From the NCBI GenBank assembly GCA_023525975.1, contig CM042020.1:16331001-16395000 (forward strand): DNA of 64,000 bases, written 5' to 3'. Below the pieces are notes generated by a model. It was not told the origin of the DNA, did not search any database, and worked only from the letters and a program-made list of their open reading frames with translations. Position numbers and translations under genes: made by a program. Source of the DNA: Smallanthus sonchifolius. Taxonomy: Eukaryota > Streptophyta > Magnoliopsida > Asterales > Asteraceae. Positions 42,450-53,711 of the stretch are shown piece by piece. Each line of letters starts with the position of its first letter. Positions within the stretch are counted from its first letter, which is position 1.

Positions 42450-43780
42450 GACACCATCGTCACTCGAGAACGAGCAAACGAACTGGATGCCACGGCAGGC
42501 TCTCAGCCGCTGCAGGATCTTTCCGGGTGTTTGATCGCCTAATCCCCTTCGGTTCTTATATTAGGTTTTAATATCTTAAACTCCTTAAACCAGAGATCCG
42601 GTTCGTTTGATTCTTATATTGGGTTTTAATATCTTAAACTCCTTAAACCGGAGATCCGGTTCGTTTGGTTCTTATATTGGGTTTTAATATCTTAAACCCC
42701 TTAAACCGGAGATCCGGTTCGTTTGGTTCTTATATTGGGTTTTAATATCTTAAACCCCTTCAGACACCATCGTCACTCGAGAACGAGCAAACGAACTGGA
42801 TGTCGCGGCAGGATCTTTCCGGGTGTTTGATCGCCTAATCCCCTTCGGTTCGTATATTGGGTTTTAATATCTTAAACTCCTTAAACCGGAGATCCGGTTC
42901 GTTTGGTTCTTATATTAGGTTTTAATATCTTAAACTCTTTAAACCGGAGATCCGGTTCGTTTGGTTCTTATATTGGGTTTTAATAGCTTAAACCCCTTAA
43001 ACCGGAGATCCGGTTCGTTTGGTTCTTATATTGGGTTTTAATATCTTAAACTCCTTAAATCGGAGATCCGGTTCGTTTGGTTCTTTTATTGGGTTTTAAT
43101 ATCTTAAACCCCTTAAATCGGAGATCCGGTTCGTTTGGTTCTTATATTGGGTTTTAATATCTTAAACCCCTTAAACCGGAGATCCGGTTCGTTTGGTTCT
43201 TATATTGGGTTTTAATATCTTAAACTCCTTAAATCGGAGATCCGGTTCGTTTGGTTCTTATATTGGGTTTTAATATCTTAAACCCCTTAAACCGGAGATC
43301 CGGTTCGTTTGGTTCTTATATTGGGTTTTAATATCTTAAACCCCTTAAACCGGAGATCCGGTTCGTTTGGTTCTTATATAGGGTTTTGATATCTTAAACC
43401 CCTTCAGACACCATCGTCACTCGAGAACGAGCAAACGAACTGGATGCCGCGGCAGGCTCTCAGCCGCGGCAGGATCTTTCCGGGTGTTTGATCGCCTAAT
43501 CCCCTTCGATTCTTATATTGGGTTTTAATATCTTAAACTCCTTAAACCGGAGATCCGGTTCGTTTGGTTCTTATATTAGGTTTTAATATCTTAAACTCTT
43601 TAAACCGGAGATCCGGTTCGTTTGGTTCTTATATTGGGTTTTAATATCTTAAACCCCTTAAACCGGAGATCCGGTTCGTTTGGTTCTTATATTGGATTTT
43701 AATATCTTAAACTCCTTAAACCGGAGATCCGGTTCGTTTGGTTCTTATATAGAGTTTTGATATCTTAAACCCCTTCACCA
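42450..43780. repeat. 58-bp satellite in three blocks with a ~100-bp spacer (higher-order repeat)
   Basis: The monomer contains TTATATTGGGTTTTAATATC, then TTAAACYCCTTAAACCGG and AGATCCGGTTCGTTTGGT; positions 42601, 42659 and 42717 give a period of 58. Blocks hold about 4, 10 and 5 monomers (42550-42760, 42848-43404, 43505-43780). Each block is preceded by a spacer starting ACACCATCGTCACTCGAG and ending GATCGCCTAATCCCCTTCG (42451, 42764, 43408), so spacer plus monomers form a higher-order unit. Each monomer carries the dyad CCGGAGATCCGG. The last monomer in blocks two and three is a variant (TATATAGRGTTTTGATATC). Confidence 0.92.
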
Positions 43781-43849
43781 AGAAAGTGATGATTGAAGCG
43801 ATTATTATGACGGTACCTAGACTATTCATGAGAGTAGCGACACCCAATA

Positions 43850-46185
43850 AATTTTAATTTTAAGACCGACCCTATAAAATTTTGACAAGAAAATGAAGAA
43901 AAGAAGATAAGATGATCAAAATTTTTTCAGCAACCTGGTTTTGTTTCTTCTTCGTAGAGATGAGGAAATTGCTTTCTCGAGAAGAAGATAGAATAGTAGA
44001 GACTAAAATTTGCAGTAATATGTCTTTCAAAAAAAAGAAAATTTGTAGTAATATAGCCTTTCAAATCAATCAAGATGCGTCAAAAAGTTAAATCTATAAT
44101 AAAATATTTTATTATTATTAATGTTTTTTTTTCTGCAAAGACTTTAACGGGGACAACACATAAAACATACTACTAGTTCTAGACTCTACTTGCTCCTCCC
44201 ACACTTCCATTCTAAAATTAAGTATTTTTATATTATTTATGTTACTTGAATTTACTTATTTTAGAACGAATTTTGATAATTTTTTTATTTTATATTAGAC
44301 CTAGTCTTGTTTAGCAAGGTTTTTTAATGTTTAAGTTATCATAAACTATTTTATTTATTATATAACTAAATAATTTTTTTAAAAGATAACTTGATTAAAA
44401 TAAACTCAAATAAAACATTAAGATATCTGAAAAATACCAACTAAAATAATAATAGTACTAATAATAAAGGTTTAAAAATGCGTTGAATTATCAAAAGAAT
44501 AATTTATTGGTGATTCGGTTTTGTATAAACTTATTAATAATTATTCGGTTAATATGGGAAAAGACACCTTTGTCAAAGGTTAAATTTTTCTTGAAAACGA
44601 TATTTATGTATGTAAGAGAAAACCGTCTTTTCGTGTGTTAAAAACGAAGCTAACTCCAGAGGTTAATTAATAAAACGTATAATTATGTAGACTAGTTAAT
44701 AAAAAGTTTTAGTTTCACCATCGATCTTTTATAATTAATCTAAATGGACATAGTAATCATTTAAACCTATAAACTCAATGTCCATTTTAATTTTTAAACC
44801 TAGTTAAACACTTCACGCATTTGATATGAGCGGTATCTTCATTATCTTACTTATTACTATGTGTGTAATTGATTATATATCTATGTTACAATGTGTGTAT
44901 TTAAGAATTTTGATTGGTGTTCTAAGGACGATTGATGTACGTTTATTATGTATTTGAAATTTAGTTTGGTTTACATCTTTTTATTATGTGACCTGATCTG
45001 ACCAAAAAAAATTTAATATTTAGCGATACACAATCGACCCCCATTAAAAAGTCTCCTGGGTCCATGATACGGGTCATCTCCATGCGGGTCAAACGCACGG
45101 TTTCCGCTAGGCACACCAAACCCACGTCACATGAATGTTCTAATTTTCCTTTTTGTCTTTTTTTTTTATTTAGAGAAGTAATGGATAAAGTGGGTAGAGT
45201 AGTTGCATTAAATTAGGACCATGATTTCCACTTATGCATGCATGAAACTAGTTTTTAGGAAGAAGTTATTTGCTTATTTAAATTGATGTATGTTGCATGG
45301 AAGAAACTTAATCAGAAAATTGTTGCAAATTGCTTGTTCTTTGTCTAGTTTTTTGGGAGTGTTTAACTACTAGAAAAAGCTAGTTATCTTGGGAGATTGA
45401 CCATCTCGAATCGGTCTCTATCAGTCCGCCACTGAAGAATAGTATCAACAACAATAAGGAAAATCTATGATAATATTGTTCGTTCTCTTATGTATGGTTT
45501 ATCACTAGGAATCGCAAATTAAACTTGAGTTGGGTCGAGTGGGTTCAAAATCCACTTATATTTTTATAATTTTGGTGTTTCCGGCTAGTAAATTTTAGTC
45601 GGACGTTTATTTCATATATATTCTGCCGTTAAAAAAATAATATATAAATAACAATAGTAATAATACTAGAGGGAATAAAATAGTTGATCCACACTTTTTT
45701 AGTCTTTTAACTAGAAATAATATAAATAATTTATCCCAATACATAATTAATATACCATTCTTTAAATAATAAATCTAATAGAAAAATAAAAAATTCATCC
45801 AAAAAAATATTACACTATAATTTTGGAATGTTAGAAAACCAGAATTATATTTAAGATCAAATGGCCTATTATTCAGATGCCCTTTAGATCTCCAACGTAT
45901 CCTCGATACCCTCATATGATAGCACGAAATCTAATAGGATGCCCGAAACAGTGATTGAAGCGTGTTACCGGTAGGTGTTATATATATAATTTAAAACGAT
46001 ATTTAACCTCAAACTTATTCAGGATTACATATGATATGATCATTATAATAATTAGCTAACGTTATTATCTATTTTTCTTATATTTATACATACACAACCA
46101 TTAATAATTATAACAATATAATGCTACTATTTTTCTCTTTATAAATATTTTAAATCAACTAATACAACATAAAAATTAAAAACCT
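43850..46185. other. Long AT-rich stretch without recognised genes
   Basis: No ORF of note, no LTR ends or TIRs that I could pair. The first ~50 bases (TTAAGACCGACCCTATAAAA) are a reverse-orientation relative of the repeat near 36550. Confidence 0.5.
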
Positions 46186-46186
46186 T

Positions 46187-46290
46187 CGATGTAACCTCAG
46201 TGGTGCAACGGGTTGGGACCGGTTGGTACAAGGTGCATCTCGACGTCATATCGCGGGTCAACCCTGGACCATGACACAAAAGGACCACGA
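46187..46290 (+). mobile_element. Possible tRNA-derived SINE head
   Basis: TGGTGCAACGGG at 46201-46212 fits the A-box pattern TRGYNNARNNGG, and GGGTCAACCC at 46255-46264 is close to a B box, spaced 42 bases apart. The preceding TAACCTCAG also resembles a tRNA 5' arm. No clear tail or TSD was found, and the unit runs into an ORF on the other strand, so this is only a candidate. Confidence 0.35.
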
Positions 46291-46529
46291 CCTATTTTCC
46301 GGTGGTGGTGCCGCCTAGAAATGAACAGTGAGAAGTTAAATTTCACGGGTGGTGGTAACGTTTTTTTGTTGAATATTGGTTGGTATGAGAGGTGACGGAG
46401 GCTGTCTTGGATTTGAACCTTGGCGGTTACAAGTGGTGGCGGTTGTTTAAAAATGGTGGTGGTGGTGAACCATAAGAGGGAGAGAGCAATAAGGAGCGTT
46501 GCCGGTAAACGTGGAACTCCGACTACCAT
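46197..46529 (-). CDS. Unrecognised 110-codon ORF with signal-like N-terminus
   Basis: On the minus strand the ATG at 46529 has a CT-rich, CCGCCGCCAGCT leader like a plant 5' UTR. The first ~25 residues (VPRLPATLLIALSLLWFTT) resemble a signal peptide or membrane anchor; the rest is basic and histidine-rich with no family I know. Its last ~35 codons overlap the SINE-like sequence, so the true product may be shorter, spliced or a gene remnant. A fold-back MULE sits 137 bases upstream. It could equally be chance. Confidence 0.25.
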   Translation of the reverse strand: MVVGVPRLPATLLIALSLLWFTTTTIFKQPPPLVTAKVQIQDSLRHLSYQPIFNKKTLPPPVKFNFSLFISRRHHHRKIGRGPFVSWSRVDPRYDVEMHLVPTGPNPLHH

Positions 46530-46665
46530 AGCTGGCGGCGGAGGTGGAAGATCGGAGAGGAGAGCATGGGGAGAGTGGAGCTGAAAGTTGAGACTTGAGA
46601 GTGTGGAGCGTGAGGTGAAGAGTTAGAATATATTTAAATTAGAATAAGGAATTATATAAAAATAG

Positions 46666-47813
46666 GAGTAAACTTCGTTTTTGTCCCCTGTGGTTTGACA
46701 TGTTTAACTCTTTTAGTCCAAAAATTTTTTTTAAACATATTAGCCCCTAAGGTTGTATTTTTATAACCATTTCAGTCCATGCCACTAACGCTGTTAACTT
46801 TTCTGTTAAGTATAGGAACATTTTAGTCATTTTATTTCTAAGTAAACTAGTTAATTTTTTAAGTTCAATAAAAACTTTTTTTAGATTTTTTCATAAAAAA
46901 AAATTCTACTTTTTTTAAAAACGTTTTTTTTTACTTTTAAAAATTATTTTTTTAGTTCTTTTTCCGTAAAAACGTCTTTTTTGAATCTTTTTAAAAACGT
47001 TTTTTGATAAAAAAAAAATTAAAACTTTTTTCATAAAAAGCGAGATAAAAATATTTTTTTAGTTTTTTTTATAAAATTTTTTTTAGCTTTTTATAAAATG
47101 TTTTTTTAACTATTTTAAAAACATTTTTTTTTTACTTTTTTGAGTGAACTAGTTTTAAAAATAGTGAACTATTTAAAAAAAATACGTTTTTAAAATAGTT
47201 AAAAAATATTCACTAATAAGCTAAAAAACGTTTTTATAAAAAAAACTAAAACATTTTTTTATGAAAAAAGTTTTAAAAAAATATTTTTTAGAAAAGTGAA
47301 AAAACGTTTTTAAAAAGATTCAAAAATTTATTTTTATAAAAAGTAAAAAAAACGTTTTTAAAATAGTTAAAAAAACATTTTACGAAAAAAGTAAAAAACT
47401 TTTTTATAAAAAAAACTAAAAAAATGTTTTTAAAAACGTTTTTTATGAAAAAAGTTAAAAAAGTGTTTTTTAGAAAAGTGAAAAAACGTTTTTAAAAAGA
47501 TTCAAAAAAGACGTTTTTACGGAAAAAAAACAAAAAAAAATTATTTAAAAAATAAAAATAAAACGTTTTTAAAAAAAGTAGTAAAATTTTTTTATGAAAA
47601 AACCTAAAAAAGTTTTTATTGAACTGAAAAAATTAACTAGTTACTTAAAAATAAAATAACTAAAATGCTCCTATACTTAACAGAAAAGTTAACAGAGTTA
47701 GTGTAATGGACTGAAATGGTTACAACCTTATAGGCTGATATGTTAAAAGATTCTTTTTTGAACTAAAATGGTTAAACAGACCAAACCACAGAGGCCAAAA
47801 ATAAAGTTTACTC
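46666..47813. mobile_element. Fold-back MULE-type element with 9-bp TSD
   Basis: Both halves are near-perfect reverse complements over more than 500 bases: GAGTAAACTTCGTTTTTGTC at 46666 pairs with the end at 47813, and interior blocks such as CCGTAAAAACGTCTTTTTTG near 46965 pair with CAAAAAAGACGTTTTTACGG near 47502. The identical 9-base repeat taaaaatag flanks it (46657-46665 and 47814-47822). The centre is made of A/T runs with repeated AAACGTTTTT dyads. No ORF. The termini resemble those of the element at 4498-5782. Confidence 0.88.
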
Positions 47814-47822
47814 TAAAAATAG

Positions 47823-48077
47823 TTTGGTTGACATAAAAACATATTTTCCATTGTCTTTATTTAAAAATGATTATTTTTTAAATATAGTTAGAAAACTATA
47901 TTATTATTATAGTTTAGTTTTTAAAGATATGGATTAAATGATAATCAATATTTTATATAATAATCTTGACCACTCTCAAGCAATCATATAGTTTGTAAAT
48001 TATATTTTCTTTTAGTTGTTAAAAGATTATTTAAGTACCTATTACATATATATTAAACATAAATACATAAATGAAAA
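47823..48077. other. AT-rich spacer
   Basis: No gene or repeat recognised. Confidence 0.5.
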
Positions 48078-48359
48078 GTGTTACATATATTATAGTGTCA
48101 CGAATACGTGACACGGGGTGAGTTATATTAAGAAGGAGATTTTGTCTAAAAAGTACATGTTTAGGCATGATGTTTATTTATTTTAGGCATGGTGTCAATG
48201 TTTTTATTTTTGTGAACATATTTAAAGTTTAAAAAACACCATGCCTAAAATTAATAAACACAATGTCTAAACGTATACTTTTTACACTTTTTAGTAAAAA
48301 TCTTTTTTTTAGTTTAACCCAACTCTACTTGACACATAGGGTTATATATATGTAACACT
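48078..48359. mobile_element. MITE-like inverted repeat
   Basis: Left end GTGTTACATATAT and right end ATATATATGTAACAC pair. Inside, TTTAGGCATGATGTTTATT and GGCATGGTG pair with CACCATGCC and AATAAACACAATGTCTAAA. No TSD was found. The centre lies near 48220. Confidence 0.55.
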
Positions 48360-48439
48360 ATGTCAACAGAAACACAGAATGATAATTGTTACATATACGT
48401 AACATTACGTTATGGTTTTCATTTGGTCCATACCCCTAT

Positions 48440-48870
48440 ATATTTATAACTAGCTTAGACCCCGTGTAATACACACGGGGTGAAAAATATCAGTACATAA
48501 ATTTCTCAAATTTTATTTATGTATTTTACAGTTGTAAAAATGTATTACTATACATATATTAAGGATATAAAATAAAACTCAAAATATGTAAAAAATAATA
48601 TATAATTGGGTTTCGAAAATACGTCAATTACTATTTAATGTAATTTAATTTTCATTTACTATTTGATTGAAAATTAAAATTACATAATTAGGTTTCAAAG
48701 TTTTTTATAATAAAGGATAATTTAAAATAAATATGTTTTAATAGTATAATTAGCAATTTATTAAAAGATATGGGTGCATTTAATAAGAAAGAGAGACGAG
48801 AAAAGAATGATGAGATTGAATATAGTGGCGACACGTGACATGCAAAAACATTTATTTATTATATAGTATA
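48440..48870. repeat. Dispersed repeat with CCCCGTGT hairpin head
   Basis: It opens CTAGCTTAGACCCCGTGTAA, with a hairpin CCCCGTGT...ACACGGGG at 48460-48480, and ends near TTATTATATAGTATAGAT. This kind of hairpin-headed AT-rich repeat is common in plant introns and intergenic DNA. I cannot assign it to a family; Helitron-like ends are possible but not shown. Confidence 0.4.
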
Positions 48871-48879
48871 GATTATATA

Positions 48880-50050
48880 CATATACACATTATAATTTAT
48901 AATTATGTGATTATTTAAAAATAGTTATCACATAAAATATTGGTTATTATTTAAACCGTACCCTAGTTTTTAAATATATTAATAATAATATATGATAGTG
49001 TATGGCCTCGGAAATTTATTTTCTTAATAATATAGTATTATCATAACTAGGTTTCTTGAATTGGATTAAAGATTATAATTTCTTTTCTCTATCCATTATA
49101 ATAAGAAAGTAATTTTTTGTTTGCAATTACGTGGATATTAGGACGGAATTAGAGGTGTCTATTTACTCTTCGACTAATATTCTTTTTTATTTAAATTCCT
49201 AGATTTTCTAGGATAAATACATCAGAATTTACAATATGTGAAATTTGAACCTCAAATTTTTTGGTTATTACCGGGATGTCTCTTTGGGGACCATTTAGGG
49301 AGATAGTTAATGTTGTTCTTTTAATTCAAATCTGATGTTCAAATTATTATCCATGAAGTAACTGAAATTAATATTAAAAAGATTATTATAAACTCTTTGA
49401 TTAGAAAATTTTGATTACATCATCGATACAATATCATATAAAGCAAGTCTATTCGGGGCGTTAACTACCAAGCTTTCAAAATTAAACCGGACATTGAACT
49501 CGTCGCCTTATTAGTCCATTAGACGAACCGGATTGAAGAACTGAACTACATAAATACCATAGAAATTTAAACTATATATATTTGTGTATGTAACTAAAAG
49601 AAAACTATTAAAATTCTTTATATTCGGGTGTGGATTTGTAATTTTAAAGACTTAAAACAAATAATATATGTAGCGGTGAATTACATTTTAAAGTAAAAAA
49701 AGTAAAAAGTTGAAATCCGATCCAACCACTCGCTCAATTCCACGAGTGCTAACCTATGATATACTTGGCAAACATAAAAAAAAAGGTTTATGTTATTTTA
49801 TTCGACAGGATGTTGGATTATAAAAGAAGAAAGAAAACACACGTTACTTCAATGTGGGGGTTCAATTAATTAAAGGAAAGGGAGCAAGATATGTGTGCCT
49901 ACCATTCTTCCCGTGAGTCTTCCCTTCGCTTTAAGCAATCTGTTCTGTCAAAGCTTTGACTTCCTTTTTTTATTATGTTTCAATTTTAAGTCTATTACTA
50001 ATATAATAGTATTTATATATTATATAGTTTAATAATTCACCTTCATGTAT
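48880..50050. other. Long AT-rich stretch without recognised genes
   Basis: Nothing supported. A weak ACCGG-containing patch near 49485-49535 could be a decayed hAT-type MITE. Confidence 0.45.
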
Positions 50051-50057
50051 TATAAGG

Positions 50058-50120
50058 TAAACTAGTATTAAGACACCGCGTTGCGCGGGGCGCAAGACCC
50101 TAAAAAAACTAACGTCGAAT
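50058..50120. repeat. Second hairpin-headed repeat start
   Basis: ACTAGTATTAAGACACCGCG followed by TTGCGCGG gives a 5-bp stem (CCGCG/CGCGG) at 50076-50088. It parallels the CTAG...hairpin layout at 48450 but the sequence differs. The right end was not identified; about 500 bases of AT-rich DNA follow. Confidence 0.35.
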
Positions 50121-50609
50121 TGTTGCCATGAGCCCGGGCATTGAAGGTAAGAAAAACGAAACCTGAACGTCGTTTATAACACTCAAAACATAACGAAACC
50201 GTTATAAGCCTGTGTGTTGTGGCGCACCCGTTGATAATATTAGGAATTTTATATAAAAAAAGAAACCGTTAAAAAATTCACGTTGTAACGTTGATAAAAA
50301 TAGGCACTGTGCCCAGGAAAAAAAAAAACAGTTAAAAATATTAACGTTGATAAAAATAAGCACGCACAAATTTGGATTTGATAAAAATCATACTTTAAAA
50401 GTTGGAAGATAAAAAAAATTGTAAAAAAAACGAAACCTCGAATCAGCGTTAACGGCCTATATATACATTATGACGTACAATTATGTTTTGAATGAAATTT
50501 ACACCGAAACGTAGATAAAAATAATTACGTCACAACGGTATATTCAGAATTTTATATAACACTTTTAAAATTTGTAAGAGAAAAAAAAAATTAGTGTGTC
50601 AAAAAATAA

Positions 50610-50908
50610 GGGGCAATTACATATATCCCCCTAAAAACTTTATTAATTATATATATACACAGCTCAAAATTTTATTTACGTATATCCCCTTCATTAATTA
50701 CATATATACCCAACTGGATAATGGAATCGATCAGAAGCGACGATGTATGTTGGAATCGATCGGAAGCGGGAATCGGAATGTTAGAGTTGGGATCGATGGA
50801 TTAATAATAGTCGTATTTCTTGTAAAGTTAAAAAGGGTAATTTTATAAAAAAGAGAGATATATGTAATTATTAGGATTGAAAATAGGGGGGATATATGTA
50901 ATTCTACC
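50610..50908. mobile_element. 299-bp MITE with 8-bp TSD
   Basis: Left end GGGGCAATTACATATATCCC and right end GGGGGGATATATGTAATTCT-ACC are inverted. The 8-base repeat aaaaataa flanks both sides (50602-50609 and 50909-50916), though low complexity weakens this. The interior has a repeated GAATCGATC(A/G)GAAGCG motif near 50723 and 50753. An 84-codon ORF across it is incidental. Confidence 0.65.
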
Positions 50909-50917
50909 AAAAATAAA

Positions 50918-51100
50918 GAGTAAATTTTGTTTTGAGTCCCTGTGGTTTGCTCAAAAAATTGTTTTGAGTCCAATAGTTTCAATTAGACTTTTTAAGTCCT
51001 TGTGGTTTCATTTTTATTTCAATTAAAGCCAGACCTCTAACTCCGTTAAGATGATTTTGTTAACTTTATGTGAAAAGATCAAATGCCCTTGTTAGACAAA
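50918..51100 (+). mobile_element. Single end of a third GAGTAAA-type MULE
   Basis: GAGTAAATTTTGTTTTGAGT then CCCTGTGGTTTGC matches the end style of the elements at 4498 and 46666, followed by the shared CTAACTCCGTTAAG block near 51038. No opposite inverted end was found downstream, so the element is truncated or its other end has decayed. It begins directly next to the TSD of the preceding MITE. Confidence 0.5.
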
Positions 51101-51206
51101 CAATCTGCATCTGCATCTTCATTTTCATAAACAAACACAAACAATATCACTGGCATCCTCATCTTCGGTGGACCACATCCCCACTCGATTATCGCCTCCG
51201 CTGGGT

Positions 51207-51326
51207 GATGAAGACAAAGAAGGATTTCAGAATGTTTCGGCGTCATGGGGTGATGTGGCACTGCGGGAAGTTCGGAATACCGCCTCCGCCTTCGGGGAGT
51301 GGGGGAATCGTAATATATGGCCTTAG
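51207..51326 (+). pseudogene. Possible captured coding fragment
   Basis: In the + frame from 51207 the DNA reads DEDKEGFQNVSASWGDVALR then EVRNTASAFGEWGNRN before a stop. The segment is GC-richer than its surroundings and has protein-like composition, and it lies 100-200 bases inside the MULE-type end at 50918. I do not recognise the family. The overlapping ORF of 90 codons in another frame (51070-51342) is less protein-like. Confidence 0.3.
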
Positions 51327-51339
51327 GTCCTCCATGACC

Positions 51340-52860
51340 TAGAACAATATATCTAATAATAATGTTATGCTTGAGCACAGTTATCTAATATACCAGATCT
51401 AGAACTATATATATCTAATAATTTACATTCATACTCTATCTGCTACCGTTCCTTTGCTAAACACTAGCAAAAACATGTAGAAATCATAGTGTTACGTGAC
51501 TTAATGATGCAGTGCAGAAGCATAAATAGTAAGAAAATGTTCTTAAGGGAAAATTAATATATTATTTAATTATTAAACCATTATACAAGCTCCCTTTTAG
51601 AGTATCCATATCAGAATTGGTATATATACTATATTCTTAAATTATGAGAAAAAAAAATAAGATTTAAATTAAAAAGGTCTCACATCAAGTTTTTTAAACC
51701 TTATCTTTATCCTTAAAATTATAAGGAAATGTACACTAGAATCTTAAATATACCAATTCCTTAATAATTTCTTTAAAATTATAAGAATAAGGAATGAGAT
51801 ATGAGAGGTTTTAAAAAATGAACAAATTTTAAATATAATGATGGTTTTTAGTTAAATTATAAAGATAATGATAAATAACCTGATGCAAATGCTTTTATAA
51901 GAAATTTTTAGATTAGATAGGTATTACCAAATCTCCAAAAATTAAAATTGACAACTATTTAATGAGGTAACTAAACACCAATCAATGATTTACGATTTTT
52001 ATAATTAAAACCAAATAATTCAAGGTTGCTAAAATTTGGGGAAAAACTTAAAATTCGAAATCGTAGCTCTGAATGATGAAATTTGGACCCAAAACCTCTT
52101 ATGGCCATTTGTCATATGATGCGGATCGTTGAAACGTTTCCGTTCCTTACTCATGGGTCTCATAACTCTAAATGTAGCAAAAGTTATGTATTTTTTAAGT
52201 TGAGATCATTTGTCTCTGTCTAGTTGGTCCATGTAGAAGTCTGTTAACTTTTGGATCAACTCCGTATAACTTAACTAACAACTATCATAATAAAAACATA
52301 TGCAAGTGGGTCACAAGTTGTCTCTCATTCTTAAACATGAAGTGGGTCGATTCTTATTTATCTTCAAATAAGTAAATTGCAATATCCAAAAGGAGTTGGT
52401 AAAGAGTCCCATGAACCCGAGGTCACTCCAGCTTATATGGAGACATGTAAAACTTTAACGACCACCTTAACCTTGTTTGGTCTTTGTCGGTCAAAAGTGC
52501 ACCACTTTTCCCGTATGTGTGCACCATCAACCACCCACAAAGTGGGTGGAAAGCCATGTGCCCAATCATATTGACCACATAGATATCATCAGAGCCAATG
52601 AAGGATTAGGTATCAATTTATGTATAAGTGGCAAACTAATAGGTTGGTTCAAGCTCATCCATTATTTAAGGTTGTAAATTTAAATTATTATCTTATAATA
52701 AAGCAAGCTATTAAGAGTTAAAAGTTTATAAGTTTCAGGTTAATCATTACTTTTTTCATAAAAAAATAATAATGTACATTATTTGATATTTATATAATTA
52801 TTAGGGTTAATATGTTGCCCGGTTTCTAATCCATTATTGAATTGGGATTTTCTTTATTTT
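51340..52860. other. AT-rich stretch, no supported gene
   Basis: A degenerate inverted repeat may lie at about 51590-51800 (GGTATATATACTATATTCTT and related). The region 52395-52570 is GC-richer, but its ORFs show no recognisable domain. Confidence 0.45.
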
Positions 52861-53149
52861 ATGTTATTTACTTAATGGGTTAGACTTAAAACACTTGTTG
52901 GGTTTGTTTATGTTTGTAATGGGCCGGATGCCATGGATACTTGTTTCCGATAGATTGCAACTGTGATTAACGGTTAGGAGGTTATGGAAGTTTATCATTT
53001 GAATCGTTGCCTTTGTTTGGTGGTGAAGGTTCATCACGTACAAATAGGGTAGAACTCTTGGAAACTTTGTAACCCTATTTTACTTCTATCAAAAATCATT
53101 GTGTTTAAGTAGTTTTGTGTTAAATCTTGTTTTGTGTTATTATACCAGA

Positions 53150-53711
53150 GATTATTCACGTATGAAGTACAACAATGCTATGATGAAACTAGAGAATTGG
53201 AGTCATGAAGATAATAATAGGGTTATTAGTGGTATCAGAGCCAATAATGGCTCCGATTCGAGTTCCATTGGAAGTAGGGAACAAGGAGATTCGACTGAAG
53301 ATGTTCAGGCCGACGGGAAGATTGATTCCGTGAAGACTGGCGTGAACATGCAACATGATTGCCCAGTTGGGATATCGGTCACAGGAAGACAAGTCCACAG
53401 GGATGTAGGCGGCGCGTTGATGCACACACGGATGAGTACCAGCCACCAGGTCTGCGGCACAACGCTGGAAAAAGGAAAAGGAGTCACAAGGGGTTTGCCA
53501 TCTGTATACGTAAACAGATGACAGAAGGCAGGAACATTGGGTTTGAAAATTGCTCAGAAAACCATAAGCAAACCTACACGTAGTTGGGTTTGGATGACGG
53601 AGGACAAAGGAAAGAGACGAGTGGGAAGGCCACGAAAGGTTGGTATTCGTTGTTTTTTTTCTGTGAGGAATACGGACACGTCGCCTCGTTTTGTCCAAGT
53701 AAGTACATCGA
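53150..53711 (+). pseudogene. Gag-like ORF remnant with AT-hook and zinc-knuckle traces
   Basis: A primer-site-like TGGTATCAGAGCC lies at 53231-53243, suggesting the start of an LTR-element interior. Downstream frames end with a basic KRRVGRPRKVG (AT-hook-like) segment and then a CX2CX4HX4C-like knuckle (C, C, H and C of a CFFCEEYGHVASFC pattern) that is readable only if two extra bases in a T run near 53656 are ignored. The frame after the knuckle stays open across the solo LTR insertion: codons before 53711 join those from 57220 on. Probably an old retroelement gag. The 140-codon ORF at 53099 overlaps this. Confidence 0.35.

Larger units (their letters stand above)
41359..43842 (-). repeat. 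Putative solo LTR with satellite-built U3
   Basis: Read on the minus strand the unit starts TGTCGCTAC and ends GTAGCAACA, giving inverted TG...CA ends. It has a TATA box at 41677-41686 with ~320 bases downstream (R-U5) and ~2.1 kb upstream filled with tandem repeats (U3). No ORF or primer site. Flanks ccaag and ccaat (if the right border is moved one base) suggest a TSD with one mismatch. It interrupts the LINE after codons for LTLPKTK. Interpretation as a solo LTR is inference; a DNA transposon with short TIRs is an alternative. Confidence 0.45.

Noticed and set aside
53231..53243. TGGTATCAGAGCC taken as proof of a complete LTR element starting here
   Set aside because: No LTR end (CA) precedes it and no matching second LTR was found; kept only as a hint for a gag-like remnant.
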